The translations under genes were made by a program, and so were the position numbers. Of a DNA stretch of 42,343 bases, positions 1-7,543 are shown piece after piece (within the stretch, counting starts at the first letter, position 1; every line of letters starts with the position of its first letter). Origin of the DNA: an uncultured Sphingopyxis sp. (GTDB lineage: Bacteria > Pseudomonadota > Alphaproteobacteria > Sphingomonadales > Sphingomonadaceae); contig CALFXW010000252.1 of the NCBI GenBank assembly GCA_937957805.1, forward strand, positions 1 through 42,343, read 5' to 3'. Below the pieces are notes generated by a model. The model was not told the origin of the DNA. It saw only the letters and a program-made list of their open reading frames with translations, and did no database searches.

Positions 1-755
1 TCTGCTCCAGGTGTGAATGTAAGAGTCGTCGAGCCAGTAATTGTCGCATTGTTGTTCAACACTATTGTTGACCCATTGGTGATACTTCGAATACACGTGT
101 CATTCGGTATTCCAGTTCCAGTGACCTTCATATCCAAAGCCAAATCAGAAGTCATCGACAGACCCGAAACAGTCTGACTTGAACTTATCAGACTGCCTGA
201 TCGTAATCTTATCTGAGAAAATGTCAACACGGAGATAGTGCTTGAAGTCGCATTATTACTAAGCACGATTGTCGTACCGTCAGTGATGCTTTGAATATAT
301 GTCCCCGCGGGAACTCCGCTACCGGTCACTTGCATGCCTATAGCTAAATCTGCAGTTTGGGAAAGACCTGACACTATTTGACTCAAATTTGTCGTAGCCC
401 CCACTCTGATGATAGTTGAGGGTATCATAGCACTGCTGCTTTTTTCGCGGTACAAAACAAAATGCGATGAGACGGCTAGCTGAGTCGCATTCAGTTTATA
501 AAATGGCTTAAAATCTCCGAGCGCCGCATCGCTCGCTGCGGTGCGGCTTTTCACCCAAAAGTCCCAGCTCGCGGGCCCGCCCGAAGCACCCATGCCGGGC
601 TTTGTCACACCAGGTACCACCTGTTGCGCGGGCAGCAAATTCTGGTCGCTCAGGGCAACTGTCGCTTCGCCGAGGCGGGCACAGTTTAAAGATATAGCAG
701 CTATGAACAAAGCGAGTAGTCTCGCTAGGGGGATGGTTGGTCGGTAATGTGACAT
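1..755 (-). CDS. Partial secreted repeat protein of unknown function (5' part; runs off the window)
   Basis: Reading the minus strand from ATG 755-753, the frame stays open for about 250 codons to base 1 with no stop, so the C-terminus lies outside the window. An in-frame TAA lies upstream of the ATG; no good Shine-Dalgarno is visible. Residues ~8-28 form a signal-peptide-like segment (IPLARLLALFIAAISLNC) whose SLNC end is a poor lipobox. A non-repetitive part follows (around ASWDFWVKSRTAASDAALG). Then come two ~65-residue repeats, each with a core like GMQVTGSGVPAG or DMKVTGTGIPND followed by a SITDGTTIVLSNNAT-type strand. Such cores recur in phage-tail and surface-protein beta repeats, so an exported or particle-surface role is an inference. 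GC is about 44% over the first 120 bases, far below the rest of the contig. I do not recognise the family. Confidence 0.7.
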   Translation of the reverse strand, partial: MSHYRPTIPLARLLALFIAAISLNCARLGEATVALSDQNLLPAQQVVPGVTKPGMGASGGPASWDFWVKSRTAASDAALGDFKPFYKLNATQLAVSSHFVLYREKSSSAMIPSTIIRVGATTNLSQIVSGLSQTADLAIGMQVTGSGVPAGTYIQSITDGTTIVLSNNATSSTISVLTFSQIRLRSGSLISSSQTVSGLSMTSDLALDMKVTGTGIPNDTCIRSITNGSTIVLNNNATITGSTTLTFTPGA

Positions 756-891
756 AATTTGTGGAGAACAATTATTCACTGTTCTCTGTCTTAATATATC
801 GTCTTAGACGGTCTGCAAGCCAAAATTAAGACGTTCATTAACTGCTATGGATCTCCATAGCTAGCGGCCGAACGCAGGGATCGAGCGCCGG
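756..891. other. Short AT-rich gap with a small inverted repeat
   Basis: No gene is visible. This is the only stretch available to hold a promoter for the minus-strand gene at 1-755. Bases 844-861 form an 8-bp inverted repeat (gctatgga / tccatagc) around a 2-base centre, as a protein-binding palindrome might. Base composition changes sharply near 860-890 from AT-rich to very GC-rich, so a sequence join may lie here. Confidence 0.4.
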
Positions 892-1002
892 TTAACGGCC
901 TTTCTTAAACCACTCGAGCACCTCGACGGGCAGTGCCATCACGACGGTATTCGATGATTGCGGCCCCAGTCCGTCGAGCGTCTGCAGCGTGCGCAGCTGC
1001 AT
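892..1002 (-). pseudogene. Fragment: C-terminal end of an SPFH/band-7 (slipin-like) protein
   Basis: The last ~35 codons of a minus-strand frame ending at TAA 892-894 read LRTLQTLDGLGP, then SSNTVVMALPVEVLEWF. This resembles the C-terminal end of SPFH/band-7 membrane proteins, where an LQTL helix precedes a 'SNTVV..LPVE' strand. Nothing upstream in this frame belongs to an SPFH protein: it continues into an RND pump sequence. Only the tail of the gene is therefore present. The join falls in the LRTLQ stretch, which both families can carry. Part of the chimeric left end. Confidence 0.45.
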
Positions 1003-1356
1003 CGGCGGGTGGTGCGGCGAGCGCACCACGAACTGGAAGATCTCGCCCAGGCCCGTCGAGAGCGGCGCCAGCTCGGGCGTCGAGGCGGTGGGCGGCAGCT
1101 CCTTCTCGATGCCGCGCAGGCGCTCCAGCGCCAGCTGGCGCGCGAACCAGGGGTCGGTGCCGTCCTTGAAGACCACCGTCACCGAGGCCACGCCCGCGTC
1201 GGACATGCTGCGCAGCTCGGTCATGCCGGGGATGCCGTTCAGGGCGTTCTCGATGGGGATGCTGATGGCGCTCTCGGCCTCGACCGCCGAGAGGCCGCCG
1301 GTGCGCGTCAAGAGCGACACCTGCACGGTGGTCACGTCGGGCATGGCGTCGATGGC
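970..1356 (-). pseudogene. Fragment: CzcA/CusA-type heavy-metal RND efflux pump, periplasmic part
   Basis: The minus-strand frame reads IDAMPDVTTVQVSLLTRTGG, LSAVEAESAISIPIENALNG, IPGMTELRSMSDAGVASVTV, VFKDGTDPWFARQLALERLR and then a STGLGEIFQFVV motif. This is the well-conserved stretch of CzcA/CusA inner-membrane pumps shortly after the first membrane helix (family pattern: PDVTNVQV, FPIE..LNGLPG, DGTDIYFARQ, STGLGEIYQY). Only ~125 of the usual ~1040 residues are here. The N-terminal helix and everything after the LRTLQ motif are missing. It is a fragment inside a patchwork, not a working pump gene. Identification as RND is secure; a function here should not be inferred. Confidence 0.8.
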
Positions 1357-1500
1357 GTTTCGCACGAGCACGTGCACCGCCTCTTGAAGCTGCGCCGGAT
1401 CGACCGCCGCTTGGCTCGCGCCGACGCGATCGTGGACCGTGATGTTGGGCGGCAAGACCACACTCGCGAGGACCTGCGCGACGAGGTCGCGCAGCGAGGT
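1339..1500 (-). pseudogene. Fragment: histidine kinase, start of the ATP-binding domain
   Basis: In the same frame as the RND fragment, upstream codons read SLRDLVAQVLASVVLPPNIT, then VDPAQLQEAVHVLVRNAIDAMP. This is the linker and N-box region of a sensor histidine kinase HATPase_c domain (family pattern: D..QL.QVL.NLL.NA.DAMP, with the Asn that binds Mg-ATP). Both ends are missing. The N-box ending NAIDAMP runs directly into the RND sequence, whose own family motif there is IDA(M/V)PDVT. The join therefore sits in a stretch that both parents share. Confidence 0.6.
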
Positions 1501-1573
1501 CGCGAGCCGCCTCGCGCTCGAGTGGGGCGTCGTGCCGCGCGTCGAGGGGCTGGCGCCGGACCCGGCGGAGCTG
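1496..1573 (+). pseudogene. Fragment: possible pyruvate kinase C-terminal piece
   Basis: The plus-strand frame reads EVASRLALEWGVVPRVEG and then LAPDPAELLPRAV. The 'RLAL.WGV.P' string resembles the start of the pyruvate kinase C-terminal domain. At under 30 residues the call is weak. It is listed mainly because it faces the opposite way from the neighbouring kinase fragment and so marks another join. Confidence 0.25.
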
Positions 1574-1765
1574 CTGCCGCGGGCGGTGAAGTTCCTGGAC
1601 GCCTCGCGGCGGGAGGCGTCGCGGCGGCAGCGGACGCGGCGCGGGATGCTGGTGGCCCTGCTGTGCCTGCCGCTCTTGCTGCTGCTCTTCGGGCAGCAGT
1701 GGCGGATGACGCAGCGGGAGCGTCAACGCGGGGAGGAGATCGCGCTGGAGCGCGAGTCGATGCAG
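1574..1765 (+). pseudogene. Fragment: juxtamembrane piece of an nSTAND/serine-threonine-kinase-like protein
   Basis: The plus frame reads FLDASRREASRRQRTRRG, then a single very hydrophobic helix (MLVALLCLPLLLLLFG), then a charged helix (QRERQRGEEIALERES). Basic helix, one membrane segment, then an Arg/Glu-rich coiled coil before a WD40 or similar domain is the layout of many nSTAND or kinase-WD40 proteins of high-GC bacteria. The layout is visible; the family name is an inference. Both flanks change to unrelated sequence. Confidence 0.3.
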
Positions 1766-2113
1766 GACCCGACCTTCTGGGAACTGCCCGAGAACGTCGG
1801 CCAGTACCGCGACGACCGGCGCAACGTCTATGTCGACGGCAAGTCGAACCTCGTCTTCCACGCCGCCAAGGACGGCAAGACGTATTACAGCGGCAAGGTG
1901 TTCGGGAAGTGGCGCGGCGGTATCGGCCACATCTGGGAGGCGCGGATCAAGCTCGACTGCCTGACCGCCGGGTGTTGGCCCGCCTGGTACCTGGCCAACA
2001 ACAGCCCGGTCAACGGCGGCGAGGTCGACATCATGGAGTGGGTCGGTCGCACCCCCACGCGCATCTTCGGGACGATCCATGGCCCGGGGTACAACGGCGC
2101 GGGCGGCATCGGC
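1766..2113 (+). pseudogene. Fragment: GH16 family endo-beta-glucanase-like catalytic core
   Basis: About 116 codons read DPTFWEL, then IWEARIKLD, WPAWYLANN, the catalytic motif GGEVDIMEW and GTIHGPGYNGAGGIG. E-[VIL]-D-[IVAF]-x-E is the glycoside hydrolase family 16 signature, with the two Glu acting as nucleophile and acid/base. The flanking strands match the laminarinase-like branch. The signal peptide and the second half of the beta-jelly-roll are missing, so it cannot fold as an enzyme. It runs head-on into the minus-strand FAD-oxidase fragment at about 2090-2113. Confidence 0.75.
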
Positions 2114-2224
2114 CGGCTCCGAGAAGAGCGCGAGCAGCGTGTGCACGGCCGCAGGCTTTCGTACGAGGCGCAGCGTGATCTCCGAGAACACGGCGAGCGT
2201 GCCCTCGCTGCCGAGCACCAGCTT
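2092..2224 (-). pseudogene. Fragment: FAD-linked oxidase (GlcD/LldD2-like), C-terminal part of the FAD domain
   Basis: The minus frame reads LVLGSEGTLAVFSEITLRLV, then RKPAAVHTLLALFSEPADAA. 'GSEGTLGV.TE..LRL' is the conserved end of the PCMH-type FAD-binding domain in glycolate oxidase subunit GlcD and related flavoproteins, followed by the usual 'F.....AA.AV' helix of the cap domain. Only ~43 codons are present. They are fused in frame to the N-terminal part of GlmM, which has no such domain. Confidence 0.7.
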
Positions 2225-2614
2225 CTCCATGGCGATCTCGGTCTTGTCATCGAGCTTGTGGCCGTCGCCATGGACGAATTTGATGCCGTTGTCTTTGAAG
2301 GGATTGTGCGAGGCGGAAATCATCACGCCCAGATCGGCGCGCATCGACCGCGTCAGCATCGCGACCGCAGGGGTCGGCATCGGCCCCACCTGCACCACGT
2401 CCATCCCGACAGAAGTGAAACCCGCCACCATCGCATTTTCAATCATATAGCCTGAAAGACGGGTATCCTTACCCACCACGACGCGATGTTTATGGCTGCC
2501 GCGCAGGAAATGCGCGCCCGCCGCCATGCCGACGCGCATCGCCACCTCTGCCGTCATCGGCGCCTGATTGGTAAGGCCACGGATGCCGTCGGTACCGAAA
2601 TAGCCGCTGGTCAT
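2222..2614 (-). pseudogene. glmM: 5' fragment of phosphoglucosamine mutase GlmM
   Basis: From ATG 2614 the minus frame reads MTSGYFGTDGIRGLTNQAPM, later VVVGKDTRLSGYM and the active-site motif MISASHNPFKDNGIK. Its Ser is the phosphoserine of phosphoglucosamine mutases, which convert glucosamine-6-phosphate to glucosamine-1-phosphate for peptidoglycan and LPS. Only ~131 of about 445 residues are present; after EIAMEK the frame turns into FAD-oxidase sequence. Composition matches the rest of the contig, so the sphingomonad sequence proper begins here and the cut is most likely the contig-end artefact. The real chromosome presumably carries a full glmM. A longer in-frame start at 2671 is possible but the family N-terminus fits 2614. 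It diverges from the MFS gene. Confidence 0.85.
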
Positions 2615-2742
2615 TATTTTTTCGCTTTCCCCGTTTGGATCCGCCTGTGCGATAGAATAAGCGCGCGCCAAAGAAAAGCGACGCTCACCCCTTTTTTGCC
2701 GCCGATATTGCCAGCCCCCGCCCCCTATGCCACGAGCAGGCC

Positions 2743-4089
2743 ATGCCGGTTGCCCAATCCCCCATCCCGTCCATCCCGACGCTGCGCCTGTCCGTGCTGT
2801 TCATGGTCATGTTGGTGGCGGCGGCGGGCAATACGGCGATGCAATCCATCCTGCCTGCGCTGGGCACCAAAATCGGCATTGCCGATGTTTGGGTCAGCCT
2901 CGCCTTTTCCTGGTCGGCGCTGCTGTGGGTGATTACCGCGCCGATGTGGGCGCGCCAGTCGGACAAGCGCGGGCGCAAGATTTTGATGGCGCTGGGGGTC
3001 ACCGGCTTTGCGACATCGATGCTGCTGTGCGGCCTCGCGCTGTGGGCGGGCCTGTCGGGCTGGATGGGCGCAGCGATGACCTTTGCCGTCTTTGCCCTGT
3101 TCCGCAGCCTATATGGTGGTTTTGGTTCGGCATCGCCGCCCGCCGTTCAGGCCTATATCGCCGCGCGCACCGATGCAGAGGAACGCACCCGCGCGCTCAG
3201 CCTTGTGGCATCCTCCTTTGGGCTGGGCACGGTCATCGGCCCCACCATCGCGCCCTATTTCATTTTGCCGGTTTTTGGCCTCGCTGGCCCGCTGATTATT
3301 TTCGCGGTCATCGGTCTTGTCGTTCTTATCGCGCTCAGGCTGGTATTGCCCGATGATACGCCGCGATTTGCCGCGCGCGGACAGGTGACATCCTACCCCA
3401 CAGCAGGGGCGGGCGCGCCCGGCAGCTATACCGAGGATGCCAGCCCGACCGACCCGTCCGGTGCACCGCTTATCCGCTGGACCGATGCGCGCGTCCGGCC
3501 ATGGCATATCGCCGGGCTGATCGGCGGCCATGCACAAGCGATGTTTCTGGGGGTGATCGGCTTTGTCGTGCTCGACCGGCTGCATCTGCGCGCCACGCCC
3601 GACCTTGCCGCCGAACCCACCGGCCATGTCATGTGGGTGGGGGCGCTGGCCACCCTGCTCGCCCAATGGGGACTGATCCCGCTGCTTAAATTGCAGCCGC
3701 GCATGGCGGTGGTGAGCGGCGCAGCCATTGGCGCTGCCGGGGCGGCGCTATTGGGGATTGCCGATGATCTACCGACCATTTCCAGCGGGTTTGCGCTCGG
3801 TCTGCTCGGCTGGGGATTATTCCGTCCGGGCTTTACCGCAGGCGCCAGCCTTGCCGTCCCGCGCGGCCTGCAAGGGCAAGTGGCAGGACAGACCGCATCG
3901 ATTAACGGCGCGGCCTATATCGTCGCTCCGGCGATCGGCGTCCTCCTTTACAATTGGCACGCCGAAATGGCCTTTGGGCTGATGGCGATCCTTTCCGCCG
4001 CGCTCGCCATCTGGGGTTGGTGGGCGCTTAAACTGCCGCCGCAGCTCGACGCGGGCGGCGATGATAGCCTGAGCAGTGCGGAACTATAA
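2743..4089 (+). CDS. MFS transporter (drug-efflux-like)
   Basis: A 448-residue major facilitator superfamily protein, probably an inner-membrane proton-coupled exporter. About twelve hydrophobic segments are visible. The loop between helices 2 and 3 carries motif A (APMWARQSDKRGRKILMALG), typical of TetA/Bcr-like drug antiporters, and helix 5 carries a motif-C-like GLGTVIGPTIAP. The central loop (~residues 205-245) is Pro/Gly/Thr-rich, as in the cytoplasmic linker between the two six-helix halves. The substrate cannot be told from sequence. It diverges from glmM. Its TAA (4087-4089) abuts the stop of the convergent cdc48-like gene at 4090 with no spacer, so no separate terminator fits between them. 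Confidence 0.85.
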   Translation: MPVAQSPIPSIPTLRLSVLFMVMLVAAAGNTAMQSILPALGTKIGIADVWVSLAFSWSALLWVITAPMWARQSDKRGRKILMALGVTGFATSMLLCGLALWAGLSGWMGAAMTFAVFALFRSLYGGFGSASPPAVQAYIAARTDAEERTRALSLVASSFGLGTVIGPTIAPYFILPVFGLAGPLIIFAVIGLVVLIALRLVLPDDTPRFAARGQVTSYPTAGAGAPGSYTEDASPTDPSGAPLIRWTDARVRPWHIAGLIGGHAQAMFLGVIGFVVLDRLHLRATPDLAAEPTGHVMWVGALATLLAQWGLIPLLKLQPRMAVVSGAAIGAAGAALLGIADDLPTISSGFALGLLGWGLFRPGFTAGASLAVPRGLQGQVAGQTASINGAAYIVAPAIGVLLYNWHAEMAFGLMAILSAALAIWGWWALKLPPQLDAGGDDSLSSAEL

Positions 4090-6414
4090 CTAACTCTTTT
4101 CCCCATCATGTTTGACCGCATTGGTGGGTTTCAACATGCCCGGCGCAAAAAACCCAATCGGTTGGATTGACGCTGCTTTCTGTTTGATTTCCCCGGCTAT
4201 TTTTTCATAGTCGCGTTCCATCTCCGCCGTCACGGTCGCGCGCGTATCGGCAAAGGCGGCATCAAAATCAGCCGCCGTCACCTTTTTACTGTCGAGCGAG
4301 CGGCGCAGCGCCACCATCCCCGCGCGGCGCACCAAATCCTCCAAATCCGCGCCCGAAAAACGATCTGCCCTTTTGGCTATCGCGTCCAGATCGACATCTT
4401 TGGCGAGCGGCATGTCGCGCACATGGATGTCGAGGATACGCCGCCGCCCCGCTGCATCGGGGACGCTGACATAGATGAGTTCGTCCAACCGCCCCGGCCG
4501 CAGCAATGCCGGGTCGATTAAATTGGGGCGGTTGGTCGCGCCGATGACGACCACCGACTGCATTTCCTCTATCCCGTCCATTTCGGCGAGCAAACTATTG
4601 ACCACCCGTTCGGTGACCTGCGGTTCCCCCGCCCCGCCAGCACCGCGCGCAGGCACCAATGCGTCGAGTTCATCGATAAAGATGACGCAGGGTGCCACCT
4701 GCCGCGCGCGCGCGAACAGCCGCGATATTTGCTGTTCGCTTTCGCCATACCATTTGGACAATAAATCGGCCGATTTGGTGGCGATGAAATTGGCCTCCGC
4801 CTCCCGCGCGACAGCCTTGGCAAGCAAGGTTTTGCCGGTGCCCGGCGGGCCATAAAGCAAAAACCCCTTGGCCGGGCGGATGCCAAGGCGGCGGAACGCA
4901 TCGGGCCGCTTCATCGGCAGTTCGACCCCCTCTTGCAAACGCTGCGCGGCGGCATCCAGCCCCCCGATATCGCTCCACCGGACATTGGGGGCCTGCACCA
5001 TCACTTCGCGCATCGCGCTGGGGTGGACGCGTTTCAGCGCATTGACGAAATCATCGCGCGTTACGGACAGGCTGTCGAGCAGATCAGCAGGGATCGCGCC
5101 CTTGCTCAGGTCTATCTGCGGGCGCAGGCGGCGCACCGCCTCCATCGCCGCTTCGCGCGCCAACGCCGCGAGATCGGCACCGACAAAGCCATAGGTGGTG
5201 CGCGCCAATTCACCCAGATCCACCCCCGGGTCGAGCGGCATGCCGCGCGTGTGGATGGTCAAAATCTCCCGCCGGCCGCGTTCATCGGGCACGCCCACAA
5301 TGATTTCGCGGTCAAAACGGCCGGGACGGCGCAATGCCTCATCAATCGCTTCGGGGCGGTTGGTGGCCGCGATGACCACCAGATTGGATCGCGGTTCCAA
5401 CCCGTCCATCAGCGTCAATAATTGCGCGACCAGCCGTTTTTCCTGCTCGCCCGAAACATTGCCGCGCTTGGGTGCAATCGAATCCACCTCATCAATGAAG
5501 ATAATCGACGGCGCAGCCTTTGCCGCCGCCTCAAAAATCTCCCGCAATCGCTTCTCCGACTCGCCATAGGCGCTGCCCATGATTTCCGGGCCATTGATCA
5601 GGAAAAATTCTGCTGCGCTTTCATTCGCCACCGCGCGGGCCAACCGCGTCTTGCCAGTGCCCGGCGGGCCATAGAGCAGAACGCCGCGCGGCGGGTCCAC
5701 CCCCAGTCGCTGGAATAATTCGGGGTGGCGCAGCGGCAGTTCGACCATTTCGCGCAATTGGTCGATCGCCTCTCCCATTCCGCCAATATCATCATAGGTG
5801 ACATCGGCGCGCACCTCCCCCGCCACCACAAATTCGGCGCGCAGTTCAATTTCGGTTTCCTCACCGATCTGGACGATGCCTTTGGGGGTGGTGGCAACGA
5901 CCGACAGACGGATTTCCTGCAAGGCATAGGCAGGCGCATTCAACATCTGGCGCATTTGCGGGGGCAGATTTTCCGGTGCCAATCGCTGTTGCGCATTGGT
6001 GGTGACAATATCGCCCGCCACCATCACGCGGCCAAAAAAACTGCGTTTGAGCGCCTGTCCCGACCCCTGGAGCGACATGTTGCGCTGTGCAGGGGCAAGG
6101 ATGATCTTTTGCGCGACCCGGCTTTCCACCGCGCGCACCGCGACCATTTCACCCGTCGCCACACCGACATTGGCACGGCTTAGCCCGTCGAGGCGGATGA
6201 CGCTCAGCCCCTCATCCTCGGCATAGGGGCCGATGGCGCGCACCGCGCTCGACCGCTTGCCGGTCAATTCGACAATCGCGCCATCCGCAATGCCCAGCGC
6301 CGCAAAGGCCGCGCGCGGCAGGCGCGCAATGCCCGCCCCCGCTTCTTCGGGGCGCAAATTTGCCACCTGATATTGCCCGCTGTCGTTTTGCACTTTCTTA
6401 TCTTCGGGCACCAC
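4090..6414 (-). CDS. Cdc48/p97-family AAA+ ATPase with two AAA modules
   Basis: 774 residues with the architecture of archaeal VAT and eukaryotic Cdc48/p97. An N-terminal double-psi-barrel-like domain (~15-200; RLPRAAFAALGIADGAIVEL at the start) is followed by two AAA modules. D1 has Walker A GPPGTGKT ~249-256, Walker B IIFIDEVD ~304-311 and an Arg-finger region LRRPGRFDRE. D2 has Walker A ~522-529, Walker B CVIFIDELD ~576-584 and an aromatic pore loop KWYGESE. Both ATPase sites look intact. Such proteins use ATP to unfold or pull apart protein complexes. Bacteria lack the ubiquitin system that directs eukaryotic p97, so the substrate here is unknown. It is transcribed divergently from the LysR gene and ends back-to-back with the MFS gene. 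Confidence 0.92.
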   Translation of the reverse strand: MVPEDKKVQNDSGQYQVANLRPEEAGAGIARLPRAAFAALGIADGAIVELTGKRSSAVRAIGPYAEDEGLSVIRLDGLSRANVGVATGEMVAVRAVESRVAQKIILAPAQRNMSLQGSGQALKRSFFGRVMVAGDIVTTNAQQRLAPENLPPQMRQMLNAPAYALQEIRLSVVATTPKGIVQIGEETEIELRAEFVVAGEVRADVTYDDIGGMGEAIDQLREMVELPLRHPELFQRLGVDPPRGVLLYGPPGTGKTRLARAVANESAAEFFLINGPEIMGSAYGESEKRLREIFEAAAKAAPSIIFIDEVDSIAPKRGNVSGEQEKRLVAQLLTLMDGLEPRSNLVVIAATNRPEAIDEALRRPGRFDREIIVGVPDERGRREILTIHTRGMPLDPGVDLGELARTTYGFVGADLAALAREAAMEAVRRLRPQIDLSKGAIPADLLDSLSVTRDDFVNALKRVHPSAMREVMVQAPNVRWSDIGGLDAAAQRLQEGVELPMKRPDAFRRLGIRPAKGFLLYGPPGTGKTLLAKAVAREAEANFIATKSADLLSKWYGESEQQISRLFARARQVAPCVIFIDELDALVPARGAGGAGEPQVTERVVNSLLAEMDGIEEMQSVVVIGATNRPNLIDPALLRPGRLDELIYVSVPDAAGRRRILDIHVRDMPLAKDVDLDAIAKRADRFSGADLEDLVRRAGMVALRRSLDSKKVTAADFDAAFADTRATVTAEMERDYEKIAGEIKQKAASIQPIGFFAPGMLKPTNAVKHDGEKS

Positions 6415-6514
6415 GCTCTCCTTTTTGGCTATGGCCTATATATAGGGCGGCAATATGCTGAGCGCGAGGGGGGCAAGATTTTCCTTTCTTGCCGATTTTT
6501 GCGGCGCCATTTAG

Positions 6515-6544
6515 ATTGCAAATGAAAATTGCAAAAACTGCAAT
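6515..6544. promoter_or_regulatory. Direct repeats of ATTGCAA between cdc48-like and lysR genes
   Basis: The ~150-bp divergent intergenic region holds ATTGCAA at 6515-6521 and again at 6528-6534, plus the related CTGCAAT at 6538-6544, about 25-50 bp before the lysR start. LysR regulators usually bind near their own divergent promoters, so these are candidate operator half-sites. They are not a textbook T-N11-A palindrome, and the link is an inference. Confidence 0.3.
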
Positions 6545-6568
6545 GTGTGGGGGAGGGGAAGCACGCAA

Positions 6569-7453
6569 ATGGTGATGCGACGACTGCCATCGCTGGCGGG
6601 GCTGGAAGCCTTTGTTGCCGTCGCGCGCCATGGGTCGATCAAGGGCGGCGCAGCGGAACTGGCACTGTCAATGCCCGCATTGTCACGGCGGATTCAGGCG
6701 TTGGAACGCCATGTCGGCGATGCTTTGTTCGACCGCGAACATCATGCGATGCGCCTCACCACTAGCGGCGAACGTCTGCTAACCGCGCTCAACCCCGCGC
6801 TCGATGCGCTGCGCGATGCGGTGACCAGCGCGGTGGGCGAAGCGGATGAATTGCGCCTGCGTTTGAACGTCCGGCCACTGTTCGCGCAGCAGCGATTATT
6901 CCCGCGCCTACCCGAATTGCGCAGCGCGCACCCACACCTCCACATCGATATCGACACGTCGAGCCATGCCGAAGCGCGGCTGGGCGAAGACCATGATGCG
7001 GCAATTGTGCTGGCGCAGGACATTGACCCCAGCCTCCATGCGGTGCGGCTCGACCAAGACAGGATTTTGCCGATTGCCGCGCGCCGATTTGGCGAAGGGG
7101 CCGACAAAATCACCGTGCCCGAACAATTGCAGCGCATGACCGTGCTGCTCCACCGCGAAATGCCCGATACATTCCGCGCATGGCGGCGCGCCATCGGCAT
7201 GGAATGGCTCGAACCCCATGCCATTGATTTTTTTGATTCAGGGCCGCTGATGCTCGAAGCGGTGGCACAGGGGGTCGGCATCGCCTTTATGCACGGCCAC
7301 CATTTGGAGGACGCGCACGATGCACGGCTGATCCACCTGTTCGATTTCGATGTCGAGAGCCGATACAGCTATTGGTTTGTCTGTCGCCCCCGCGCGCTAA
7401 AACGTCCGGCGGTCAAAATATTCCACGACTGGCTGGCAAAAGCGGGGGTTTAA
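6569..7453 (+). CDS. LysR-family transcriptional regulator (GcvA-like)
   Basis: A winged helix-turn-helix occupies the first ~65 residues (LAGLEAFVAVARHGSIKGGA, then ALSRRIQALERHVGDALFDR, then LTTSGERLL), followed by a periplasmic-binding-protein-like effector domain. The ATG at 6569 is chosen over the upstream one at 6545 because a purine-rich GGGAGGGGAA lies at the right distance before it and the family N-terminus fits. That gives 294 residues. LysR proteins usually activate a divergent or neighbouring gene on binding a small molecule; the divergent neighbour is the Cdc48-like ATPase. The 'LPSLAGLEAF..VARHGS' N-terminus and the 'A..G.GIA..H' region resemble the GcvA subgroup. The effector is unknown. 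Confidence 0.88.
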   Translation: MVMRRLPSLAGLEAFVAVARHGSIKGGAAELALSMPALSRRIQALERHVGDALFDREHHAMRLTTSGERLLTALNPALDALRDAVTSAVGEADELRLRLNVRPLFAQQRLFPRLPELRSAHPHLHIDIDTSSHAEARLGEDHDAAIVLAQDIDPSLHAVRLDQDRILPIAARRFGEGADKITVPEQLQRMTVLLHREMPDTFRAWRRAIGMEWLEPHAIDFFDSGPLMLEAVAQGVGIAFMHGHHLEDAHDARLIHLFDFDVESRYSYWFVCRPRALKRPAVKIFHDWLAKAGV

Positions 7454-7507
7454 CCCTAATTTCAAAAATGCAAGTTGTTACAAATTGCCGAATTTGCCAT
7501 GAGTATC

Positions 7508-7526
7508 CTGCGACATCTTGTCGCAG
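7508..7526 (+). promoter_or_regulatory. Hairpin immediately before a very strong ribosome-binding site
   Basis: A perfect 7-bp stem (ctgcgac / gtcgcag) with a 5-base loop ends two bases before AAGGAGGTGA (7528-7537), a ten-base match to the 3' end of 16S rRNA. A structured leader right against a very strong ribosome-binding site resembles leaders of small toxin mRNAs. It may protect the site or control access to it. Confidence 0.5.
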
Positions 7527-7543
7527 CAAGGAGGTGAATTCTT

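Noticed and set aside
508..771. An 87-codon minus-strand frame as the gene at the left end
   Set aside because: The frame that stays open from 755 to base 1 has a signal peptide and clear repeats. The 87-codon frame overlaps it and has no coding character.
892..1461. A 189-codon frame as a real kinase-RND-SPFH protein
   Set aside because: It contains partial domains of three unrelated families with no linkers, and no such architecture is known to me. Treated as chimeric fragments.
905..2671. A 588-codon minus-strand open frame that could be read as a GlmM fusion protein
   Set aside because: After residue ~194 it is Arg/Ala/Pro low-complexity sequence, the shadow of fragments in other frames. 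The GlmM and FAD-oxidase parts are both cut. It is a product of the patchwork.
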